Of a DNA stretch of 20,759 bases, positions 1 through 5,756 are shown piece by piece. Source of the DNA: Acidobacteriota bacterium (GTDB lineage: Bacteria; Acidobacteriota; Vicinamibacteria; Vicinamibacterales; SCN-69-37); NCBI GenBank assembly GCA_021824055.1, contig JAKALV010000026.1:1-20759 (forward strand), written 5' to 3'. The position numbers and the translations under genes are program-made. The stretch's first letter is position 1. Every line of letters begins with the position of its first letter. Under the pieces are notes generated by a model, which saw only the letters and a list, made by a program, of their open reading frames with translations, was not told the DNA's origin and did no database searches.

Positions 1-402
1 CGGGCGCAGCGTGTTGGAGATCGGGCACTTGCCTTCCGCCTCCTTCGCCAGCTTGTCGAAACCCGCGGCGTCGAGGCCCGCGAGGCCCACGGCCGTCACG
101 TCGAGCTGGCTGGTGATGAGCTTGATGCCCGCGTCGCCCTTGTCGGCGGTGACGGTGCACTTGACGGTCATGCTCTTCGTGGTCGCGTTCGCGCGACCGA
201 GCGCGCCGGTCACCACCATCGCGTAACAGGTGGCGTGCGCGCCGGCCACCAGTTCCTCGGGGCTCGTCGTGCCTTCCGGCTCGCCGATGCGGCGCGGAAA
301 CGTCACCTTGGTCGTGAACGCGCCGGTGCCGGCCGCGAGCGTGCCGCCGCCCTCCATGATCGTGCCCTGCCAGGTGATCGTCGTGGAACGTGAAAATGTC
401 AT
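1..402 (-). CDS. OsmC family peroxiredoxin (3' end cut by window edge)
   Basis: The 134 visible residues read as an OsmC/Ohr-fold protein. Family members reduce organic or hydrogen peroxides in the cytoplasm using a pair of cysteines. The two expected cysteines are present: Cys59 in a HATCYAM context at the start of the central helix, and Cys126 in GKCPISN. The N-terminal beta-sheet portion (WQGTIMEGGGTL) and the SPEELVAGAHA stretch are typical of the OsmC rather than the Ohr branch. The ATG at 400-402 overlaps the TGA of the upstream membrane protein gene (ATGA), so translation is probably coupled. The protein is missing only its last few residues, which lie before base 1. I am confident of the family and less so of the exact substrate. 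Confidence 0.88.
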   Translation of the reverse strand, partial: MTFSRSTTITWQGTIMEGGGTLAAGTGAFTTKVTFPRRIGEPEGTTSPEELVAGAHATCYAMVVTGALGRANATTKSMTVKCTVTADKGDAGIKLITSQLDVTAVGLAGLDAAGFDKLAKEAEGKCPISNTLRP

Positions 403-1004
403 TTCTTCTTTCCTTTTCCTTTGATGAGCACTTGCGTCACCGCGCCCACGATCGCGAGCGCGAACCAGGCCGCCCAGATCTGCCACTTGCCCGGCGCAGG
501 ATCGAGCGGATACACGAGCCACACGCTGCCTTCATTGGCCGCCTGCAGCGCGGCCTTGTTCCCCATCAGCGCCAGCCCGCCCACAATCAGCATCCAGCTG
601 CCGCCGAGCGCCGTGCCGACGATGATCATGTAGCGCGTGATGGCGAGCGTGCCGAGCGCGCCGAGCACGGCCGCGATGATCACGGCGTACCACGGCGGCT
701 CCACATGAAACGGCGTCCACGCCAGATGCACCGCCAGCGCGCCCACGCCGGCGCCGACAATCGCCACCCCGACGAAATACGCGGCGATCATCAACACCGC
801 GCCCACCAGGCCGCCGACGATGGCCGCCACGGCCAGGGCCCACATGCTCGACGTGCCCATCGCCGACGTGGTGAGCAGCGCGCCGAGGATGAACCCGTTG
901 ATGCCGAGCACCAGCCGGAACAGCCGGTAGCCCGCAAAACACGCCAACGCCCCGCCGATGACAAACACAACAGCCGCCGGCGTCACGTACGCGGTGGGGA
1001 GCAT
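399..1004 (-). CDS. Multi-pass membrane protein, DUF4203/TMEM198-like
   Basis: This 201-residue protein is almost entirely hydrophobic, with about seven predicted membrane segments rich in Gly, Ala, Val and Ile, and a basic tail (KGKGKKK). The pattern VLGINGFILGALLTTS, repeated glycine-rich helices and overall length resemble the TMEM198/TM7S3 domain family (DUF4203), whose function in bacteria is not established. It is the first gene of a leftward pair, overlapping the OsmC-like gene by four bases. A perfect TATAAT lies only seven bases before the ATG, so the message is probably leaderless. A link to peroxide or membrane stress is only suggested by the partner gene. Confidence 0.72.
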   Translation of the reverse strand: MLPTAYVTPAAVVFVIGGALACFAGYRLFRLVLGINGFILGALLTTSAMGTSSMWALAVAAIVGGLVGAVLMIAAYFVGVAIVGAGVGALAVHLAWTPFHVEPPWYAVIIAAVLGALGTLAITRYMIIVGTALGGSWMLIVGGLALMGNKAALQAANEGSVWLVYPLDPAPGKWQIWAAWFALAIVGAVTQVLIKGKGKKK

Positions 1005-1011
1005 GGCAACG

Positions 1012-1017
1012 ATTATA
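1012..1017 (-). promoter_or_regulatory. -10 box of the TMEM198-like/osmC unit
   Basis: A perfect TATAAT on the minus strand lies seven bases before the ATG at 1004, which would place transcription start at or next to the start codon (leaderless message). No good -35 is seen. An opposing TATATG on the plus strand (1023-1028) may serve the divergent gene starting at 1045. Confidence 0.5.
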
Positions 1018-1044
1018 CGGAATATATGTGATCATCTCCGACGG

Positions 1045-2028
1045 ATGTCCCGCCGCGTCATCACCCTGATTGCCACCGCTCTGGGACTGGCGCTGCTGGC
1101 GTGGCAGATCGACAAGATCGGCGTTGCCGCCATCCTCGACGGCCTGCGGCGGCTGGGCCCGACGGGCCTGGCGCTGATCCTCGGCGCGTCGCTCGTGCGG
1201 CAGGTCCTGCGGGCGCTGGCGTGGACGATCCTGATGGACGCCTCCATCCCGCTCGCGAGCGCGCTTGCCGCCACGATCAGCGGCGACGCGATCGGCAACC
1301 TGACGCCGCTCAGCCTGCTCGTCAGCGAGCCCGCCAAAGCGATGTACGTCCGCGCGCACATTCCGCCGCCGCGCGCGCTGGCGGCGCTCGCGGCCGAGAA
1401 CTTCTTCTACAGCCTGTCGGTGGCCGTGGCGGTGCTGCTCGGCGTGGCCGTGCTGTTCCTGGCCTTCCCCGTGCCCGACTGGATGCAGACCGCGAGCCTG
1501 GTCCTCGTGACCGGCATGGCGGCGGTGCTCGTGGCGGCGTTGTGGCTGATCGCGAAGGAACCCGCGGTCGTGAGCAGTACGCTCAGCCGGATTCTCAGGA
1601 TCGGCGGAGCTAAAGCTCCGCCCTACGTACGGATCATCGACAAGATCCGCGAGCTGGAAGTGTCGAGCTACGGCTTCGTGCGATCGCGGCCGGGCCGGCT
1701 GCTCGCGGTGGTCGGCTGCGAAGTGGGGTTCCACATCTTCAGCGTGCTGGAAACGTGGATCACGCTCGTGTTCCTGGGCTTCCACTCCCTCGCGCTCGCG
1801 TTCGTGCTCGACACGGTGCAGCGCGTGATCAACGTCGTGTTCCGCGTGGTGCCGCTCAAGATCGGCGTCGACGAAGTCGGCAGCGGCCTCACCTCCGCCG
1901 CGCTCGGCTTCGGATCGCCGCTGGGAGTGACGATGGGCGTGATTCGCAAGATCAGGGTATTGATATGGGCAGGGACAGGACTGCTCATCCTGTTAGGGCA
2001 AAGGGCAAAGGGCAGAGGGCAAAGGTAA
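1045..2028 (+). CDS. YbhN/UPF0104-like integral membrane protein (LPG synthase TM-region family)
   Basis: This protein of 327 residues has about eight hydrophobic segments and the layout of the lysylphosphatidylglycerol synthase transmembrane family (AglD/YbhN/MprF N-terminal domain): a short cytoplasmic N-terminus, the RALAWTILMDASIPL and GDAIGNLTPLSLLVSEPAKAMYV segments, and a late glycine-containing helix (KIGVDEVGSGLTSAALGFG). These proteins are thought to translocate or process lipids, and some serve glycan export. I chose ATG 1045 because the in-frame ATGs at 958 and 1003 lie inside the divergent gene. An in-frame palindromic element codes for GGAKAPPY near residue 187, and the C-terminus (RAKGRGQR) is encoded by 7-bp tandem repeats. 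Both look like later additions. Confidence 0.75.
   Translation: MSRRVITLIATALGLALLAWQIDKIGVAAILDGLRRLGPTGLALILGASLVRQVLRALAWTILMDASIPLASALAATISGDAIGNLTPLSLLVSEPAKAMYVRAHIPPPRALAALAAENFFYSLSVAVAVLLGVAVLFLAFPVPDWMQTASLVLVTGMAAVLVAALWLIAKEPAVVSSTLSRILRIGGAKAPPYVRIIDKIRELEVSSYGFVRSRPGRLLAVVGCEVGFHIFSVLETWITLVFLGFHSLALAFVLDTVQRVINVVFRVVPLKIGVDEVGSGLTSAALGFGSPLGVTMGVIRKIRVLIWAGTGLLILLGQRAKGRGQR
1603..1622. repeat. Short palindromic element inside the YbhN-like gene
   Basis: Two perfect 9-bp arms (GGCGGAGCT and AGCTCCGCC) flank a two-base AA loop, followed by CTACG. The same design, arms ending in CT-AA-AG and then CCTNC, is seen at 5152-5173. It lies in frame and is translated as part of a linker between hydrophobic segments. 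Confidence 0.7.
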
Positions 2029-2037
2029 AGGGAAGAG
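1996..2037 (+). repeat. 7-bp tandem repeat over the 3' end of the YbhN-like gene
   Basis: The unit GGGCAAA occurs four times (one as GGGCAGA), then continues degenerately as GGTAAAGGGAAGAGG. The array encodes the last residues, contains the TAA stop at 2026-2028 and ends just before the convergent recR stop, leaving 12 bases between the two genes. Confidence 0.75.
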
Positions 2038-2040
2038 GCG

Positions 2041-2652
2041 TCACATCTCTCGCCGGCCTTCCATCGCCTTCGACATCGTGAACTCATCCGTGTAGTCGAT
2101 GTCGCCGCCGACGGGCATGCCCATGGCGATGCGCGTGACGCTGAGGCCGAGGGGTTTGAGCAGGCGCGCGAGATACAGCGCGGTGGCCTCGCCCTCCACC
2201 GTGGGATTGGTCGCGAGAATCACTTCCTTGACGCTCGTGGCCGCGGCGTCCGACTCCGCGATGCGCATGAGCAGCGTGCGGATCTTCAGATCATCCGGGC
2301 CGATGCCCTGCAGGGGCGAGATCGCGCCCATCAGCACGTGGTACCGGCCCTTGAAGCCGCGCGTCTTCTCGATGGCGGCCACGTTTTCCGGCTGCTCGAC
2401 GACGCAGATGATGCGGGGATCGCGATCGGGCGAAATGCAGAACGTGCAGGGATCGACGGCCGTCATGTTGCTGCAGATCGAGCAGTAGGTGATGTTCTCC
2501 TTCACCGACCGCATCGCGTCGCAGAGCGCGTCCACGTCCTCGCGCGGCGTTTTCAGCACGTGATACGCCAGCCGCTGCGCGCTCTTGGCGCCGATGCCGG
2601 GCAGCCGCTGCAGCGCGGCCATGAGATCGCCGAGTGGATCGGGTCGTGACAC
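2041..2652 (-). CDS. recR: Recombination mediator protein RecR
   Basis: A full-length 203-residue RecR. It works with RecO and RecF to load RecA onto SSB-covered single-stranded DNA during gap repair. Domains in order: an N-terminal helix-hairpin-helix (LQRLPGIGAKSAQRLAYHVL, 15-34), a four-cysteine zinc site (Cys57, Cys60, Cys69, Cys72), a Toprim domain starting at IICVVEQPENVAAIE (81-95), and the C-terminal GGDIDYTDEFTMSKAMEGRR segment. It lies nine bases after the YbaB/EbfC gene and is the last gene of the dnaX operon. The order dnaX-ybaB-recR is conserved across many bacterial phyla. Confidence 0.97.
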   Translation of the reverse strand: MSRPDPLGDLMAALQRLPGIGAKSAQRLAYHVLKTPREDVDALCDAMRSVKENITYCSICSNMTAVDPCTFCISPDRDPRIICVVEQPENVAAIEKTRGFKGRYHVLMGAISPLQGIGPDDLKIRTLLMRIAESDAAATSVKEVILATNPTVEGEATALYLARLLKPLGLSVTRIAMGMPVGGDIDYTDEFTMSKAMEGRREM

Positions 2653-2661
2653 CGGCGCGCG

Positions 2662-2961
2662 CTACCCCAGCCCCGGAATCTTCATGCCGCCCATGAGGCC
2701 CGACATCTGCTGCGACAACGTCTCGTCGGCCTTGCGCTGCGCGTCGTTGATCGCGGCCAGCACCAGATCCTGCAGCATCTCCACATCGTCTTTCGACACG
2801 GCCTCGGGATCGATCTTGATGGACTGCAACGCCTTGTGGCCGTTGATCACGACGGTGACCATGCCGCCGCCCGCGGCGCCCTCGATGCGCATGTCGGTCA
2901 TCTGCTTCTGCAGCTTGTCCTGCATCTGCTGGGCTTGCTTCATCATTTGCTGAATGTTCAT
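2662..2961 (-). CDS. YbaB/EbfC family nucleoid-associated protein
   Basis: A 99-residue YbaB/EbfC protein, a small dimeric DNA-binding protein of the nucleoid. It has the expected methionine- and glutamine-rich first helix (NIQQMMKQAQQMQDKLQKQM), the central GGGMVTVVINGHKALQSIKIDPEAV strand region and a C-terminal helical segment ending in a flexible MGGMKIPGLG tail. Length and position between dnaX and recR are standard for the family. It is separated from dnaX by 61 bases of repetitive sequence, so it may be cotranscribed or have its own promoter. Confidence 0.95.
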   Translation of the reverse strand: MNIQQMMKQAQQMQDKLQKQMTDMRIEGAAGGGMVTVVINGHKALQSIKIDPEAVSKDDVEMLQDLVLAAINDAQRKADETLSQQMSGLMGGMKIPGLG

Positions 2962-2977
2962 TCAGATCTCCGTCGTC

Positions 2978-3053
2978 CAATGTTCAAAGTCCAAGGTCCA
3001 AGGTCCGCCTTCGTCCAGGGTCCTACCGGTCCTTGGTCCCAGGTTCGGATTCT
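2978..3053. repeat. Short direct repeats in the dnaX-ebfC gap and dnaX 3' end
   Basis: The words GTCCAAG, GTCCAGG and GGTCC recur from the intergenic gap into the last codons of dnaX, where they encode the EPGTKDR tail around the stop at 3023. The array is degenerate and ends without a clear boundary. Confidence 0.6.
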
Positions 3054-4804
3054 TCAACCGCCTCAATTTCGCCGCCGAAGACGTCGAGGATATTCTGCAC
3101 GCTCGGCTCGGCTTTGGCCTTCTCTTTGAGCTCGGCCTGGCGGGCCAGTTGCTGCGACGAGGCGGCCGCCTTCTCCGCCGCCACCGCCGGGTCGCCGTCC
3201 TTCGCCACGACTTTGATCGGGCGGCCGGCGATTTGATGCGCCATCTGCTCGAGCCAGCCGCGGCGGCCCTCGAAGTTCGTGCGCAGGGTCTTGTGCACCG
3301 GCGCGAACGCGAAGACGACCGAGTCGCCAACCACTTCGACGCTCTGAGCCTGGGCGACGACCATGGAAAAGAACACCTTGTTGCTTTCCCGGATCGTCGC
3401 CATAAGAGCAGTCTTCAGATCCGATCCGGCAGACAAAATCGGTTCGGGAACTATCGCACGAGGTTCGGGGGGCTTCGAAGGTAGTTCGGGTGCCTTCGCA
3501 CGTGGTTCGGGGGGCTTCGAAGGTAGTGCGGGTCCGCTGGTTCGAGGTTCGAACTTCTTCGCCGCTGGTTCGAAGTTCTTCGCCGCCGGTTCGAAGTGCT
3601 TCGGCGGCGGTTCGAACTTCCGAACCGTCGAACCACCCGAACCACCCGAACCTCCCGAACCCCCCGAACCACTCGAACCGTTCTTGAGCATCTCCGCCAG
3701 CGGCGTGAGCTGTCTGAGATGGATCCATTTCATCAGTGCCATTTCGAAGTGGTGGCGCGGATGCGAGGAGTTGCGGATCTCGAACTCGGTGCGCGAGAGC
3801 AGGTCGAACGCGCGCATGAGGTCCTCGCGCGAGAAGTGCTTGGCCAGCGCGAGCAGCGGCGCCTTTTCGCCCTCGGCGGCGATTTCGGGATCGTCGGCGC
3901 GCGACGGATCGATCTTGAGTACCATGAGGTCGCGCATGAGCCGCGCGAGCTCGCGGCAGACGATGCGGAGGTCGAAGCCGTCGTTGAGGACGCGCTCGCC
4001 GAGGCCGAAGACCGCGGCGGCGTCTTCGCGCGCCACGGTGTCGGCGATCTCGAACTGCACGTCGCGGCCGATCAGGCCGAGCACCGTGCTCACGTCTTTC
4101 GCGGTGACTTTGTCGTCGGTGAACGCCAGCACCTGGTCGAGCGCGCTGAGCGCGTCGCGCATGGAGCCTTCGGCCGCGCGCGCAACGAGCGACAGCGCAG
4201 CGTCCTCGATGACGATCTGCTCTTTCGCCGTGATGTCCTTGAGCAGCTGCTTGATCTGCGCGAACCCGAGCGACTTGAGCTCGAACACCTGCGACCGCGA
4301 CTGGATGGTGACCGGCACCGAGCCCAGGTCGGTCGTCGCCATGAGGAACTTGGCGTGCGGCGGCGGCTCCTCGATGGACTTGAGCAGCGCGTCGAAGGCG
4401 TTTTTCGAGAGGCGATGGACTTCGTCGATGATGAAGATCTTGTAGCGGTCGCGCATCGGCGCGATGCCGAGCGGCTCGACGATCACTTCGCGCACGGCAT
4501 CCACGCCGGTGTAGGTGGCGCCGTCGATCTCCTGCACGTCCACGTCGCGGCCCTCGGCGATTTCCACGCACGCGTCGCACACGCCGCAGGGATCGCCCGT
4601 CGGGCCTTTCACGCAGTTGAGCGCGCGCGCCAGGATGCGCGCCGTGGTGGTCTTCCCCACGCCGCGCGGGCCCGCAAAAATGAAGGACTGCGCCAGCCGG
4701 CCGCCCTCGATCGCGTTCTTCAACGTGTCGACGACGCCACGCTGTCCGATGACGTCTTCGAACTTCTGCGGACGCCATTTGCGCGCTAATGCGATATATG
4801 CCAT
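3023..4804 (-). CDS. dnaX: DNA polymerase III subunit gamma/tau
   Basis: The clamp-loader ATPase of DNA polymerase III, 593 residues. Visible elements are the ARKWRPQKFEDVIGQ start, Walker A GPRGVGKT (45-52), a zinc site (Cys64, Cys73, Cys76, Cys79), Walker B IIDEVH (125-130) and an SRS motif with the arginine finger (Arg170). Domain III ends near residue 372. A linker of about 85 residues follows: a Gly-Ser run (377-392), four FEP-type repeats (397-420) and two PSKPPEPRA repeats (428-450). A C-terminal domain of about 130 residues (463-593) follows, unlike the E. coli tau tail. It follows the SRP RNA gene on the same strand. No Shine-Dalgarno sequence is seen before the ATG. Confidence 0.97.
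   Translation of the reverse strand: MAYIALARKWRPQKFEDVIGQRGVVDTLKNAIEGGRLAQSFIFAGPRGVGKTTTARILARALNCVKGPTGDPCGVCDACVEIAEGRDVDVQEIDGATYTGVDAVREVIVEPLGIAPMRDRYKIFIIDEVHRLSKNAFDALLKSIEEPPPHAKFLMATTDLGSVPVTIQSRSQVFELKSLGFAQIKQLLKDITAKEQIVIEDAALSLVARAAEGSMRDALSALDQVLAFTDDKVTAKDVSTVLGLIGRDVQFEIADTVAREDAAAVFGLGERVLNDGFDLRIVCRELARLMRDLMVLKIDPSRADDPEIAAEGEKAPLLALAKHFSREDLMRAFDLLSRTEFEIRNSSHPRHHFEMALMKWIHLRQLTPLAEMLKNGSSGSGGSGGSGGSGGSTVRKFEPPPKHFEPAAKNFEPAAKKFEPRTSGPALPSKPPEPRAKAPELPSKPPEPRAIVPEPILSAGSDLKTALMATIRESNKVFFSMVVAQAQSVEVVGDSVVFAFAPVHKTLRTNFEGRRGWLEQMAHQIAGRPIKVVAKDGDPAVAAEKAAASSQQLARQAELKEKAKAEPSVQNILDVFGGEIEAVEESEPGTKDR
3441..3682 (-). repeat. Tandem coding repeats of the DnaX linker
   Basis: Three neighbouring repeat types share the word GGTTCG/CGAACC. 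Positions 3629-3682 hold six 9-bp units of the form CGAACCNCC, encoding the Gly-Ser run. About 3539-3620 holds 18- to 21-bp units containing GGTTCGAANTTCTTCG, encoding FEP repeats. About 3450-3535 holds two copies of a unit of about 48 bp with a GGGGGCTTCGAAGGTAGT core, encoding PSKPPEPRA. All stay in frame. Confidence 0.8.
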
Positions 4805-4827
4805 GTGAAAAGAAAGTGTCAGTGAAA

Positions 4828-4937
4828 CTGGTTAGCTGATTATCTGGTTAGCTGACTATTGGAAACCGGCTATTTGGCGAGTCAAGGATTAGATGCCCAG
4901 ATTCCAATAGCCAGGTAACCAGACAATAGATAACCAG
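4828..4937. repeat. Direct and inverted repeats between SRP RNA and dnaX
   Basis: Positions 4828-4843 and 4844-4859 are a 16-bp tandem duplication with one difference (CTGGTTAGCTGAYTAT). Positions 4906-4922 are close to the reverse complement of 4844-4860 (15 of 17), and further CCAGATAACC-like words follow to 4937. The block can fold into a long imperfect hairpin in the dnaX leader. Confidence 0.65.
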
Positions 4938-4953
4938 ATTCAAGCGTCGTTGA

Positions 4954-5077
4954 CGTCTCCGACCGCGACCCGGATGGCCTGCGGCACAGCCCAGTACCGA
5001 GTGAGCGCTGCTGCCTTCCGGCCCTGACGCGGTTCTTCGGCTGAACTTGCACAGGGTCCGGATCGCGGTCCGAAACG
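4954..5077 (-). ncRNA. ffs: Signal recognition particle RNA (4.5S type)
   Basis: Read on the minus strand, the centre contains the conserved domain IV core GGCCGGAAGGCAGCAGC (around 5007-5023) with its GGAA tetraloop. The ends pair over a long helix: 5057-5070 with 4961-4974 (14 pairs, one G-U), extended by 5071-5077 with 4954-4960 apart from one G-G mismatch. The RNA is about 124 nt and lacks an Alu domain, so it is the small bacterial form that binds Ffh. SRP RNA directly upstream of dnaX is also the order in Bacillus (scr-dnaX). Exact ends are inferred from pairing. Confidence 0.93.
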
Positions 5078-5087
5078 CCAGAGACTG

Positions 5088-5097
5088 ATTCTATATC
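5088..5097 (-). promoter_or_regulatory. Probable -10 region of the SRP RNA gene
   Basis: The minus strand reads GATATAGAAT about 10-20 bases before the paired 5' end of the SRP RNA, giving TATAGA or TAGAAT as -10 candidates. No convincing -35 is visible. Confidence 0.4.
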
Positions 5098-5127
5098 GCC
5101 GGCGTGTGGAGCCCCCTGAAGCTGGAG

Positions 5128-5173
5128 CCCCGGACCTTCAGGTCCGGGGTTGGCCGGACCTAAAGGTCCGGCC
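5128..5173. repeat. Pair of adjacent palindromic hairpin elements
   Basis: Two hairpins stand side by side. The first has 10-bp arms CCCCGGACCT/AGGTCCGGGG (5128-5137, 5140-5149) with a TC loop. The second has GGCCGGACCT/AGGTCCGGCC (5152-5161, 5164-5173) with an AA loop. They share the CGGACCT...AGGTCCG core. They lie 19 bases after the DinB-like gene stop and before the SRP RNA promoter, so they could end transcription, although no T-run follows. A TGGAGCCCC direct repeat precedes them. Confidence 0.75.
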
Positions 5174-5192
5174 CTCCAAGCGTCCGAGCGAC

Positions 5193-5687
5193 CTACGCGA
5201 GCGCGGACACCGGCAGCGTGTTGGCGGACTGGGCGTTGCCGGTGACGATCCGTCGGTGGTAGTCGATCTGGCCCAGATGGAACGTGAAGTGCGTCGCCAG
5301 ATGCAGCAGGAACATCCGCGTCGGCAGCGTGACGCCGCCGACCGCCGCCGGAAACGGCTCGGCGAGCCGTGATTCCGGCAGCGCGGCCAGGGCGGCGGCC
5401 ACCTCCGCCTTCGCGGCGGCGATCTGCGCCTGCAGTTCGGCGCGCGATCCGGCCCGGGCGGCGAATTCGTGATCGCGATTGCGCACGTAGCCGCTCGAAC
5501 CGAGCGTCATGCCGATGAAGTGACGCACGTTGCCGGTGAGATGCAGCGCCAGATTCCCGCCGGTGTTCGGCAAACCCGGACGTTCGGCCCACAGGGACGC
5601 ATCGTCCGGATAGAGCGCGACCTCGCGGCCCAGCGTGTCGAGATCGCGCGCGAAGCTCTTCGAGAGATCCGTCAGAAATGGGTTCAT
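5193..5687 (-). CDS. DinB superfamily protein
   Basis: A 164-residue four-helix-bundle protein of the DinB/YfiT-like superfamily, with the metal-binding histidines in the usual places: His49 in GGNLALHLTGN, and His133 and His137 in HLATHFTFHLGQIDYHRR. Many members are metal-dependent thiol transferases acting with bacillithiol or mycothiol, but the substrate cannot be told from the sequence. The N-terminus MNPFLTDLSKSFARDLD fits the first helix. An ATG nine bases upstream (5696) would add MAP and cannot be excluded. It is divergent from the DUF5916 gene with about 70 bases between them. Confidence 0.85.
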   Translation of the reverse strand: MNPFLTDLSKSFARDLDTLGREVALYPDDASLWAERPGLPNTGGNLALHLTGNVRHFIGMTLGSSGYVRNRDHEFAARAGSRAELQAQIAAAKAEVAAALAALPESRLAEPFPAAVGGVTLPTRMFLLHLATHFTFHLGQIDYHRRIVTGNAQSANTLPVSALA

Positions 5688-5756
5688 GGGCGCCATGGTA
5701 TCAAGCCGCATCCGGCGCCGCGAACATCGCTCTTTCTGATAGCCTGTCTGCCTTCC

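Noticed and set aside
3629..3682. Regularly spaced repeats that might suggest a CRISPR array
   Set aside because: The units are 9 bp, directly abutting and translated as a Gly-Ser linker; there are no spacers and no cas genes.
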